From Gordionus sp. m RMFG-2023 (taxonomy: Eukaryota > Nematomorpha > Gordioida > Chordodea > Parachordodidae), in contig NC_088775.1 of NCBI RefSeq assembly GCF_954871325.1, forward strand, positions 19,693,561-19,757,560: a stretch of 64,000 bases of DNA, in the 5' to 3' direction. The notes beneath the pieces are model-generated. The model made no database searches. It was not told the DNA's origin and saw nothing but the letters and a program-made list of their open reading frames with translations. Of this stretch, positions 53,653 through 64,000 are shown one piece after another (position 1 is the first letter of the stretch; every line of letters begins with the position of its first letter). The translations under genes were made by a program, and so were the position numbers.

Positions 53653-55670
53653 TTATTTATACAATAAATATATTCCATATTTTATATAAGAAAGTATACT
53701 GATGTCGGAACTGATTGGATTTTCGAATCCGTTAAAACGAGGGTAAGGGATGCGTTTGGACGATCGATCGACTACTGGGGGTAAACCGGTATTTGGTTGC
53801 TGGAGCGAGTTAGACGAAAGCGATGATGAATGGCAACTGCTAGAATCTTCTTCAAAGCCATCTTGAGTTGAATTCGAGCTATTATGATTCTGCTTAATGG
53901 GGATAGGGTTAAACAAATTAGTGAGTGATCGATTTCTGACGGGAATGGATGGAAGAGGAGGAAGAGGAGGTCTGTTGGGCAAGGCTTTGGCGTTTGAAGC
54001 CAAATTCCCGTTATCGGCCTGTTTGGAAAGGTAATTATTGCTGTCTCTCATTAGCAAAGAGGAAGAATTGTAAGGGTTAATCATCTGCAAGCTCCTAGAA
54101 CCATCAACTAGATCCCTAAAATTAGGCGGGTTACGATTCGTACTTCTAAATGGTTTAAGCGAAACAAAAAGTAAATAAAACGTAAGACTTGATAAAAAAA
54201 TAGTATAAATAATATTAAAATATTTTTAAATAATTAGAACGATTCATAATTGAGTTTAAAATAAATGAGTAAATATTTTGGTGATTGTATAAAAAAATCA
54301 TTGGCCTTACTTCAGGCTTAAATCTTCCCGACTAACACTGGAATTGTCCTTACCGTTGTTAGATCTTTGCAAGGTATAATGAATAGCTAAGTTATAATGA
54401 TCGATACGATGATTTTTGTTGTCAATGATGGGGTTCATAGTGCCATCAAAATGGAGAGGCCTGGTATTCAAACGTCTTAGAGTGGGTGGTTTTTGGGGTA
54501 AAGGTGGTGGATTCTTGTTATCCGTTTGGTCATTTTGGTTATTATTTTTATTATTAGTAAGCAGAATATCATTAATATTAGTGATTTGATTAGATTGTTT
54601 GGGATGATTAGAAGTACGACCGAGTGTTGCAAATTTCGTGACGTTCACATTTTTACCGCTACTAATATTTCCATTCGCGTTACAGGAATTAACAACAGTG
54701 TTATTACTAATGTCGTTAAGAAAATTTGATTTTAATTTATTCATCTCTCGAGAATCCCCGTTAGCTGACCCATTTACGACCATATCGTTCGAGGAATTGA
54801 AGCTATGCGGTAAAAATTTTTCGTTATGGCAATTGGCGTTTATATTATTTTGATTATTGTTGATAATTTTATTCGCACTACTTTTGGGGAGATTGCCATT
54901 ATTTATGATGGTCCTACCAAACATTTTATTCTCCAAGTGGGATTTTAGATCGTTCATATTAAAACCTTGGGCGCAATGATTGGGTGTAGATGGTAGCTTA
55001 ACAGCCGAATCTATCTGATTTCCATTCTTACATTTTACACCTTATAATTTTATAGTGTATTAGTATATTGAATATGTTCCAATTAAGCAGGAAATAAAGC
55101 GCTCTCAAAATCTCGCAAAATAGACAAATAGAGAGCTATCGACCTTTCTTATTCATTCCTAAATCAAGCTTTACCAGTTATAATCTTTCAGTAAACGTTT
55201 TTAGGCAAAGATTTGATATACTAATGCTACTTATTCGCTCCAATTATCTATTCTCATGGATGCAATAATTTCCTCATTTTTACCACTGACGTTATTATCT
55301 TTTTCCTTCTCTAAAATATCCATTTGATCATTTTAAAAAAAAAGTATGTTCGAAATTTCGGTAAAATATTAACTGTTTATATTAGGAGAGCTTCTGTCAT
55401 TCGGGGATTTAGTCTTTTTAAGTGTTGTTCCCATTTGAATCTGCGATAATAATGCTGATCTGTTAGCACCATTGGCTTGTGAATTTGAAACATTTTTTAA
55501 GAGGGCATTCTTAGAATTTTTTAAAATTAAATTATTAAAATATAATTATTAAGCAATTAGAATCGCAAGAAAGTGAATATATAAAATCTATACATTATAA
55601 GCATCTTAATTACAAATTTTAAATATACTTGTAATTTTTGACTTGGTAATGGTGGAGGTGGAGCTGGCAT
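53653..55670 (-). CDS. WASP-interacting protein (WIP/verprolin) homologue
   Basis: Four exons on the minus strand: 55670-55629, 55509-55374, 55010-54311 and 54145-53653, with introns of 119, 363 and 165 nt. Phases agree at every junction (0, 1, 2), giving 456 residues. Exon 1 encodes MPAPPPPLPSQKLQ, the poly-proline start typical of WIP. Exon 2 holds the actin-binding WH2 motif NRSALLSQIQMGTTLKK followed by SPNDRSSP, close to the LLSDISKGKKLKKT..NDRSAP of animal WIP. Exons 3-4 are Asn/Ser-rich with profilin- or SH3-type proline motifs NPPPLPQKPPTLRR and NRPPLPPLPSIPVRN. The C-terminal PRFNGFENPISSD may be a weak WASP-binding end, less certain. WIP binds actin and N-WASP/WASP at cortical actin. 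The second donor (A|GTTAAT) and third acceptor are the weakest calls. It shows no sign of decay. Confidence 0.85.
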
Positions 55671-56214
55671 CTTAGATCATAAAAGTCTTTTGAATGAACA
55701 ATTTTCCCATGTCTTTTACCCGCATTAAATAAGTTTATATAAAAAATTATAATAATAGAAGTAAAATCGTTGTATACTATATAGTAACAATTGCCCAGGT
55801 CATAATCATAGACTTATATCAACATAGACAGCTCAACGCCCAATTAGATAATGTTATTTAAACATCATTTATTTGGGAACCATTTGTAAAATAACTGGTT
55901 TCCTATTATCATATGGATTTATCTTAATAAAATAACTCTTTTTTAGACCAATGTTTTTTTTGTTTATCAAATTTTTGTAGTAATAGACGTCCAAGAAATA
56001 AGGATGTATCTTTTCACAAGTAAATTAATTTATCAATTATATAGAAATGTAAGTTAAAATTTACTAACGTTCTATGTTTACAATTATTCTGTAAAATATT
56101 TGGTTTCATTTTAATTTATGCATAATAATAATCTATTTTAAAAACTTTAGCATGTAAAGATTGTTAGCGTTGCCGCAATTAATTAAAATAACTATCCAAC
56201 ATAACTTGCTGGGT
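55671..56214. promoter_or_regulatory. Upstream region of the WIP gene
   Basis: The stretch directly 5' of the WIP start on the minus strand, AT-rich. No convincing TATA element or start site can be fixed from sequence. It is listed because the promoter and 5' leader should lie here. Confidence 0.3.
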
Positions 56215-56440
56215 CTATTTCCCTCTACACACATTTAGGTCAATGAAGGAGACCTGGAGAGACCCTCCACCCCGATTATTAAAATGGATATATATACGTT
56301 AATAAGGAGGTACCCCCCGATATTTTAATGCTATTAATTTGCTTTTATTCCCTCCATGTTAGAGGGCCCTGGATGGATGCGTATCAGTTTAGGTCGGTAA
56401 CCTTCCGAGCCACCATCCACCATTCCAAAAATGATCATTT
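56215..56440. other. GC-richer island with hairpin potential
   Basis: Clearly richer in G and C than its surroundings. TGGATGG at 56371 pairs with CCATCCA at 56415, and between them GGTCGG pairs with CCGAGCC with a bulge. Other blocks are GAGACCTGGAGAGACCC and GGAGGTACCCCCCG. It is not a recognisable tRNA, snRNA or coding exon. It could be a structured RNA, a promoter island for WIP on the minus strand, or an old element. Confidence 0.3.
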
Positions 56441-57496
56441 AAGACGTTATCGCATATTTTAATAAAATTACCTTTATAGTGTGGTATTTTTTAAAAATAG
56501 TTTGTTTTCAAAAAGAAAATATAATAGTATAATTTAATTGTAAAATAAAGATATGTTTTGAATAAATGGGTTCAATTCCAATAATATAATTCATTTAAAA
56601 ATATATAGTGTTAACAAAAATATGGCATACTATACAATGATGTCGGAAAATTAATGCAGATAAAAACAGTGAAATAAATAATAAGCTTAATTTAATTTAA
56701 AGTGTTAAAATAATAATCGTTATATAATTAATCCTTCCTTTCCATTTAACCGATATTTTAATTTGCGTAATATGCAACTGTTTAATTAATCTTAATTATT
56801 AATCCTAGTAATGAGTATGATAGAACAATTAAAAGAATTATATTTATAGATAAAAAACATATGGAATGTAAACATGAAAAATGAAGTTGTATTAAGGGAA
56901 AATAGTCGAGAATTCAATTTTAGGCCCAAACGTTTTGCTGCTCAATAAAACATACTTTAGGCGTGCTCAGGCTAAATTTACGCATGCTGATGGTTAGCAT
57001 GTCCTAGTCTCTTTATCAAAGCCGCTGCAAATAAATGATTACAAGTCGAACATTGCCATATTCTTTGAACATTATGATATTAAACAAGGAACTAAAAAAA
57101 TAATAAAACATTTTTTTTGCTAAAAATTTTAATTATTATAATTATCATTTAATTTTATTTTTCAGAGTCCATTTACTTATTTTAAATTTAAAACATCTTT
57201 GTTTCCATACAATATATTCTTTTTACTTATTAATTTAAATTTATATAATTTTAAATTTCCTTGAGTAGCAATATCAATTTTATAATCGAATTACTTCCCT
57301 CATAAAAAATTATATATATTAATTTTCATTTATATTGATTTTCTATTGTACTAGAAAAAATAATATAAGTTTAATCAAAATTTTAAGTTTTATTTAAAAT
57401 ATCAATATTTCATAAATCACATATGCACGATATTGATAAATTTATTAAAAACTCATAGGGATAACATTTATTATTATATAATGCATAATAAATTTA
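56441..57496. other. AT-rich spacer
   Basis: No gene, RNA or element was recognised. Confidence 0.5.
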
Positions 57497-58090
57497 TCAG
57501 GCCTGCAGAGGTCGATAACTTATGGCGGGCCCGTACTTAAAAAAAAAAATTCATTTTCAAGCCCAGCCTGTCCCTTTAAAAATTTCCATTTTTGAGCCCG
57601 GTTTAGGTTTTTAATTTTTGGCCCTACCCGGATTTTTATTTTTGATTATTATTCAGCTCGTTCCGGAATTTTTAAAATTTCGTTTTTAAATAATTTTGGC
57701 AGTATTTTGCAAATTGTTTCAAGGGGAAATTGAAAATTAGGAAGTATGAATATTAAAATCTTCACATTAAATGTTTTTCAAACTGATTAATTAAATATAG
57801 TTTTAAAAAATTGGCCCGGAGCGAATTTTTTATTTATTCAAAAAATTTTGAAGCACAGCACGAACTCCTAAAATTGCAGGCCAGGCTCTAAACCCAACCC
57901 GGGTACATGGGCCGGGCCGTATTTTAATTATATAAATGTACCCGGGGCAGGCCATATTATAGAACCAAATATTTTAAATAGCTATTATTATCTATAAAAA
58001 TTAAAAATAATATAATATATTTTTTAAAAATTTTTTTAAAAAGAAATCCAGGCAGGACCGTGCAAAATAGTTATGCATTGGCATAAGGAA
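57497..58090. repeat. Decayed GGCCCG-family element
   Basis: The left part has CAGGCCTGCAGAGGTCG, GGCGGGCCCG and AGCCCAGCCTG; the right part ACCCAACCCGGGTACATGGG, CCGGGCCG and, near 58050, CAGGCAGGACCGTGCAAAAT with TAGTTATGC. The CCTGCAG and CCGTGCAAA segments are those of the ends of 44950-46774, so this looks like an old relative with rearranged ends. There is no transposase. Confidence 0.5.
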
Positions 58091-58339
58091 TTCTCTCCTA
58101 GCATATTTATCAGTTGGCAAATATCATTTTTAATAATAAAAAACATTCCGCTACATCCCCCACCCCTCATTCTTCCCAAAAAATGAACAAGATGTCATAA
58201 CAAATATTTTCAAGAAAAAAAAAGGTACTAGTTAATATTTTTTTTAAAATAATGAATATATTAAAATTTTTAAGGAATACTAAATGTCAGTCATTTTTAT
58301 GACAAAAACATTAATTTTCCTTGGGGGAAGAAGAGAGAA

Positions 58340-58720
58340 TTAGGAGATCACGGGATGCCAGCTGAGAAAGAACAAAGAGGATATATTGAAAGCCGGGATT
58401 GATCGTGAATTTCTCAATTTAATGGGACAGTTATTGGTTATTTGTTTACATGTTTTTATATTAATGTTTATATTATCGTTTATGATACTAATTAGATATT
58501 TTTATGAATAAATTGGACGTTTACAATTGGAAGTTTATAGTTTGAACTTTTATAATTGTGTACGATTTTTCGGTTATAAAAGTCTCGGCGATACCGGTCA
58601 AAAAGGTGGTATAGGTACATCTGATCTTTACTAATATTATAATGGTCGCTCTAATCAGGTCAGGTTCCGATCAGGCTCCCAGTTCAAGCTTATATCATAT
58701 AATAAAATTTTTGTTCTGTT
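58340..58720 (+). mobile_element. Possible 5' fragment of a retroelement fossil
   Basis: The frame starting at ATG 58641 (MVALIRSGSDQAPS) resembles the start of the gag-like protein at 8935 (MVGQLRSQANQPQ), and the preceding DNA has promoter-like TATAAAAG. It may be the old 5' end of a relative of the 8.8-kb element. The match is short, so confidence is low. It is broken and without partner repeats. Confidence 0.25.
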
Positions 58721-58882
58721 TATCCTTTTATAATCTTCATCCGCTGTAATTATATTCCATTTTTTAAAATTTTGATCTCATTGCACAGCGTTCGAAATAT
58801 TCGTGCATTGCATTTATTTTCAATAAAAAACGATTTCTGGATTCGTACTTGGGACCTTAAACCTATATGTTAAACATTTAAA

Positions 58883-59837
58883 CAGAGACCCGAACCTTTA
58901 TTTATACCAGTTCAGTTTGGTTACGGTTCTGTATGCAAAATATTATAATGGTTAAGGTTCGGTTACGGTTCTTAAGAAAAATTTATAAAGTTTCGGTTCG
59001 GTTCAAGGTTCATTACGATTAGAAATTTTTTTCTAAATTATTTTTATTGAAGCAACACCATCGTATAATGATTGTAATTATAAAAATTATTTATTAAAAT
59101 TTTTGCAATCACTTTAAGTTAATAATATTGTTTTATAAAATAGATGAATTTATTTATTTTTATTAGGAATAATATAAAAAAAAATATATTAGAATCACAA
59201 CTCATTTCTAAATATATTATTTGAACCTATAAGTAATATATTTTCTAATATAAGTGGATTCATATTTGTTCATTGTGGGATAACATAAATTTTAGCCTCG
59301 AAAAAGCCATTTTAACAGAAACTTGTGTTGCGGGAACCGCAAGTACTATAAGAGCAAGTTTCTATAATTTTGGATATTCAAATTTCTTTAATTCCCAATA
59401 TATAAAACTGATTATTTTTTAGATTAATTAAATACAACTAAATCAAAAATTTTTTATTTAGATATTTTGCATACTAAAATATAGGAAATAGGAATGCTCT
59501 AACACTATATGAAGTAGTTAAAATATTGTGGTTCAATTTAAGTCATAGTGAAAAATTAATATATACTTCTTATGGATATTAAATAAATATCTTGATCATC
59601 TAATAGTTATCAATAACGACGCAGATATGGTAAAATATGTAATACAGCACAAGGAAAAGAATGTAATAAAATGTAAAATTATTTATTTTATTTTGGATGA
59701 AACCGGTTCATATCGGTTTAACTTTATATAGGGGTTCTTTTTACTCCTTAAAAAGTAATTACATCGGCTCGGTTACGGTTCAGATATTTATAATTATAAT
59801 GGTTTAGCGGCTCATTCTGGTTCACTCCGAGTCCCTG
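58883..59837 (-). mobile_element. hAT element, GGTTCGGTTACGGTTC word family
   Basis: A 955-bp element. Octamers CATTTAAA (58875-58882) and CATTTGAA (59838-59845) match at 7 of 8. Ends CAGAGACCCGAACC and, on the opposite strand, CAGGGACTCGGAGTGAACC. Words CGGTTACGGTTC, TTCGGTTCGGTTC and ACCGGTTCATATCGG lie at 58900-59020 and 59700-59820. On the minus strand near 59240-59350 it retains VLAVPATQVSVKMAFSRLKF, a hAT dimerisation segment. Confidence 0.88.
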
Positions 59838-59845
59838 CATTTGAA

Positions 59846-60435
59846 TGATATACCATTGAAATATTTTTCATTATCATTATCAAACATTGGTTAAACTTAA
59901 AACATAATGTATTTAATGTTTAAAATATATATCACCAAATATTTGATATAATGCTGCCTACTCTGATTTTGACAATTTTTAACAGATAATCATTTTTGAA
60001 AAACATAAATTATAGTATTTGATTATATAAATATTATAAGAAAAAAAATATTTAAGTACAGAAAACACAAGCTAGTTAGTTATATAACGAGTTTGAAATC
60101 TCAATTTTATATCATTTAATGGGAGTGAAAAAATTCGAAAAAATCTCATTTTATAGGAAATGTAGTCTAGCATTGAATACTTATTCTGTTTTCTAACAAT
60201 TTTGCTATGAACATTTTTCTATTCTTTTTATATATGTATATATGGAAAATTAATATAAATTTAGATTAGTTAAAAAGTTCATGACAAATTTGACTAATAA
60301 TCAGATTTTCTAAATTTTGTAAATTATTTTAAAATGAGAGATTCGAAATCCATGATGGAGGCGAAGATATTATATTTTATAATTTTATAATATGATCGAG
60401 AGCTAATTTCCGAAAATATTTCGATAAAATTTTAC
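59846..60435. other. AT-rich spacer
   Basis: No feature was recognised. Confidence 0.5.
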
Positions 60436-62204
60436 CTAGGTTTACAAAATATTGATTCGAATAATGAAATGTTTATATTTGATTCGTAAATTTTGAATCG
60501 AATGTACTATTCGTATTTGTGCGAATCGAATATTCGATTTTTTAAATAACTTAATTTTTCGGATATTTTATTTAGTACACAATAAAAAAAAACATTATTG
60601 CGTATGATTAATAAAAATAAATTTTTTTAAAAAAAGTTATTTCTGCAGGTATAAAATTTCCCTAATTATTTCTTATTATAAATCTTTAGCAGAGATATAT
60701 AGATATCTTCGCTTTTTTACATATCTGTAACACAGGCTGATACCAAGACAATTGATAATTGCAAAAATACACATTTAAAAATATCCCAAAATTACATTAA
60801 ATTTATTTTTTCGATCTTATTTAGTATTATTATTAATTTTGGTTCAAAAAGGTCAACTGAGAAAATTTTTTTTATATAGCCTGAATTTAGATGTTTCTAA
60901 TACTGCTATTTTTAAAATGGATGTTTTAGTATATTGTGAGGCTAGTCGGTGAGTACGTTGATCATCGATAGAATGGGTTCGAATCCAGTATGGGTCAGTT
61001 TTTTTCTGAAGCCAACTTGGTGTTTCTATTGGCGGATGATATATAGTAAATCGGACTCGGCCACGTGATTCTGATTAGAAAATAAATGAATCTTATTATA
61101 TTTTGACAAATGGCGTGCAATATCACTAGCTATTTCTAATAGTGGTTAAACCCGGATTCTTGCCAAATAAATATTACCCTCACAATAAAAAAAAAATTAC
61201 AAATGCCAAAAAAAAAATTACAAATGCCAAAAAAAAATTTGATTACAGTGGCTTTAATATTTAAAAGAAATTAATTACGAGGAATGTTCCGGGAATGGCA
61301 AAATCCATTCTGAAACGTTCCACAATTTCCCTCAAGTTCCGTTTCCGGAACGTGAAGCTAAGCTCCCAAATCCGTGATTTAAATGTATTATTAGACAAAG
61401 TATTTTTATTATATATTATTCGTATTCGTAAATTACGAATTAAATTATATTCGATAGGCTTATTTCTGCCAAAATCAATCGTTAATTTTGTTTTCTCGAA
61501 CGAATTTACATTAGACGTGAAGTTCTCTTTTGGTGATATCTAAATAATAACATAAAACAAGGCTTCGAGGTGTATTATTATATAACCGACATCTTATTTA
61601 ACCAAATTAAAATTATTATTTTTCGGTGAAAATAGAACAACGACATTACACTATTTTATTAAAATTTTAAAAAATTAAAATAATAAAAAGAAACGTTATA
61701 TTATTTATATTTTAGTGAATCGAGATATAATACAATTTTCATCGCAATTATCATTTACATGTTTTGTATGTTAAATTTTTGTTAAATTATTAAGTTATCA
61801 GCAATGCTAATAATACTGATAGCTATATATCTCAAACGAATATACTCGTTATTCGATGTTATTCGTAATTTATGAATATATCAAACTTATCCATAATTTA
61901 TGAATAAGAATAACAAACTTGTTCGATTCGTTCTAATATGAATAACAGATTTTAATTAATAATTCGATAGTAATTATTCATAAGTACAAAAATGTGTTCC
62001 TTGTGAAATTTTTTATTTTTATTATCTATATACCTTTTTTATAATTAAATAATCCATGTTTGGATTTAAAAAAATTAATTTTCAAATCGAATAATGATTT
62101 AATCATTCAGGCGATAGAATACGAATAAGGAATTATTTATCCGATTTAATATAAATCGAATACGAATATTACATTATTCGATTCGTATTTTTGTAGGTTT
62201 GCTG
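60436..62204. mobile_element. Probable hAT-type element, ATTCGATTCGTA word family
   Basis: The left end, TAGGTTTACAAAATATTGAT then TCGAATAATG, and the right end on the opposite strand, CAGCAAACCTACAAAAATAC then GAATCGAATAATG, are similar inverted repeats. Arrays of ATTCGAATCGA/ATTCGTATTCG words lie at 60450-60545 and 61815-62185. No matching 8-bp duplication and no transposase were found. A SINE (60938) and a patch of GGAACGTTCC-like words (61280-61360) lie inside. Confidence 0.6.
60938..61110 (+). repeat. tRNA-derived SINE
   Basis: The head contains an A-box-like GCTAGTCGGTGAGTACG (about 60941-60957) and a perfect B box GGGTTCGAATCC (60975-60986), at tRNA-like spacing. A tRNA-unrelated body follows (GAAGCCAACTTGGTG, ATTGGCGGATGAT, GGACTCGGCCACGTGATTCT) and an AT-rich tail. 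It does not close an acceptor stem, so it is not a functional tRNA. Other members would be needed to set its ends. Confidence 0.6.
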
Positions 62205-62212
62205 GTAGTTAG

Positions 62213-62945
62213 TAACCCTTCAAATTTTATCATGAGTTTTTGATGATTAAAGAAATTTGAAGTAAAAATAATTTTAAGAGATTTTTAAAAAAAATATTTT
62301 TTAAATTGAATAGTGAAATGTGATTTTTTTAAATTTTACCCCGTTAGTAAAAAAAAAAGAAGCACAAAGCACAATAACTGTTTAGAAACAATTTTTAATA
62401 TGAAGTAAACTCTCTAACTAAATGAATATTGTTTAAAATATCAATGAAATGAATCAAATTTAGAGTGATGAATAAATAACTAATTTGTCATACACATAAC
62501 ATTTTTTTTAAAGTAAGCAATTTATTTATCCTTCATTTTCACTTATTAATGAAACAAAAGTAATTTATGAGAAAATTGATATAAAATTTATTAAAACTAA
62601 CTAGGGCTTTTCCTGATTGAATATTAAAATAATAAAAGAATTTATTATAATCATTTGATGACTTTTTTCTATATACATAATCTAAATTATTATTTATAAA
62701 GTTATTTAACTTTGAAAAAAAAAGTATGACACTTGCATTATGCAGTTACAATAGGTGAATGTCATTATCCAATTATAATTTTATTTGTATAATATATAAA
62801 TATTTTTTTAAAAAAGGTTAGGTGTTTTTATATATATAGAAATAATGGTTCGTCATTATGAATCACATCAAGCTTTTGAGATTAAAATGAATATAAATTT
62901 TTATAACTTGGGGTGTTATCAATTTCTAAATATAGGATAAGCCTA
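62213..62945. other. AT-rich spacer
   Basis: No feature was recognised. Confidence 0.5.
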
Positions 62946-63577
62946 GGGCTGTGCCGACCCAGAAATTTTTCACCGATCTGATCCGACGATATTTATATGA
63001 ATTTTAATTAATCATCAATCTTTGAACCAATATCATAAAAATACAATATACTTTCTATTTAAAAAAACACTAACTTTTTGTAATGTGGGTGAATATAGTG
63101 TTGTTAAGCAGCTCTATTTAGCCAATTTTTAAGAGCTAAATCAAGATTTTAGCCAAAATATTATTACCTACGCCTCTAAATTTTGCCATTAAAAGTCCAT
63201 ACCTTTCTATTCTCTGAGAGCAAAATCAATATGCTTTAGTAATTTACTTTTGACCAAAATCTGGAGTTGGCCGTTTTTAAAAATTAGCGAAATTGAGCTG
63301 TTCAACAACACTAGCTGAAGTGACTAGTTAGATAATAAAAAATTCTTTTCTTGTAGCGGATTATATAACAAAAAGTGTAAAATTTTAAACTATTTCCAAG
63401 CATTACAATAAATTATTCTATTTTATTTCCTTTCATTAGTTTATAATTATGAAATTATTTATAAAATAAAAAAGAATATATAATAATATATACAAATCAT
63501 AAAATAACAAAAACAATAAAAATATCGGATCGGTTTTTAAAATATAGGCTCGATCCGATACTTAATATCGGCACGCC
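62946..63577. mobile_element. hAT-type MITE, CCGATCCG word family, with nested MITE
   Basis: Left end TAGGGCTGTGCCGACCC; right end on the opposite strand CTGGGCGTGCCGATATTAAG. The words CCGATCTGATCCGACGATA and ATATCGGATCGG/CGATCCGATA lie near both ends. It is the same family as the end at 31358. The target duplication is not convincing. A 218-bp MITE (63096-63313) sits inside. Further CCGATCCGATC words at 63630-63650 may belong to a neighbouring copy. Confidence 0.6.
63096..63313. mobile_element. Small MITE, TAGTGTTGTTAA end family
   Basis: 218 bp with ends TAGTGTTGTTAAGCAGCTC and, on the opposite strand, TAGTGTTGTTGAACAGCTCA. Near-palindromic interior (TTTTAGCCAAAATATTATTA and CCTACGCCTCTAAATTTTGCC). 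The octamers GGTGAATA and GCTGAAGT match at 5 of 8, so the duplication is doubtful. Confidence 0.65.
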
Positions 63578-63831
63578 CAGATAGGTTCGATAGTTTTTGT
63601 ATACATATCGTATTGGTTAATATTTTAAATTGTCCGATCCGATCAATATTCTAAAATGATGGTTAAAAAGATATTTTCACCAGATGGGTTCACCTTAATT
63701 TATTATACTTTTTTCCTTAAAATCATTTAAACAAATTTTAGAAAAATCAATATAATAACAATATAATAAATGATAATTTTAGAAAAAAATCTCTAATAGA
63801 AAATGTGTTATTTTTTGTTTCACTGATAGGT

Positions 63832-64000
63832 AGTGTTGACGGCTCGATTTAACCCGATTTTTATAAACGGCTAACTCATTATTGTAGCCAGAAAATATTG
63901 TCTAAGCCTCGCAATTTCTCTAATAGATGCCCAAACTGTTGTGCCATCGTTGAGCAAAATCTCCAGCCTTGCATAATATTATTCCGGATAAAATATTGAG
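63832..64000 (+). mobile_element. Small MITE, TAGTGTTGTTAA end family, cut by the window edge
   Basis: The left end is TAGTGTTGACGGCTCG, with interior TAAACGGCTAACTCATT and TAGCCAGAAAATATTGTCTA then AGCCTCGCAATTTC, matching the copies at 52.0 and 63.1 kb. It runs off the right edge. Confidence 0.55.

Noticed and set aside
61295-61543. 82-residue open frame (MAKSILKRSTISLKFRF...)
   Set aside because: Composition reflects GGAACGTTCC-type words and AT-rich DNA; there is no domain or splice context, and it is inside a word-array element.

Overview
This is a strongly AT-rich (visual estimate about three quarters AT, not counted) eukaryotic nuclear window made mostly of transposable elements. Introns are very short (36-60 nt where visible). 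One host gene is clear: a WASP-interacting protein (WIP/verprolin) homologue on the minus strand at 53653-55670. Candidate host exons lie at 30974-31223 (-) and 21117-21188 (+). The WIP gene, short introns and mix of hAT, pogo, IS630/Tc1-like, RTE, RLE-type LINE and DIRS-like elements suit an AT-rich invertebrate or other opisthokont. The sequence alone does not let me name the lineage. No rRNA, true tRNA, CRISPR or bacterial operon was seen.

Layout. 1-8.5 kb: a hAT remnant; two fossil retroelement pieces in inverted orientation flanking a pogo/Tigger transposon with intact terminal repeats and TA duplication (2469-4786); a LINE piece and a gag-like fossil. 8.8-12.1 kb: a retroelement with DIRS/LTR-type reverse transcriptase and two identical 133-bp direct terminal repeats, which looks young. 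12.6-17.3 kb: two small hAT-type MITEs, a hAT 3' remnant (-), and a decayed RLE-type LINE whose zinc-finger region is split by a 743-bp MITE. 17.3-22.6 kb: little recognisable. 22.7-30.5 kb: an inverted-repeat composite holding a full-length-looking but broken RTE LINE and a 1.6-kb IS630/Tc1-like transposon. 31.3-53.1 kb: a nest of hAT elements up to four deep, in places provable from 8-bp target duplications. 53.6-55.7 kb: the WIP gene. 55.7-64 kb: intergenic DNA with further hAT-type elements and a tRNA-derived SINE.

The main unifying pattern is that nearly every hAT-like element or MITE here carries, just inside its ends, an array of one short near-palindromic word embedded in AT-rich spacer, and each family uses a different word (GGCCCGGGCC, GAACGCGTTC, ACCGAACCCGG, GACTCGAGTCGAC, CCGATCCG, GATCGATC, GGTTCGGTTACGG, ATTCGATTCGTA). 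This looks like a set of related elements that differ in subterminal recognition sequence. The second notable system is a run of at least ten exons (37890-42600), all whose ends I checked being phase 1 on both sides, in which exon pairs are tandemly duplicated in two arrays. It lies inside a 16.1-kb hAT-bounded unit and may be the expanded N-terminal part of that unit's transposase gene.
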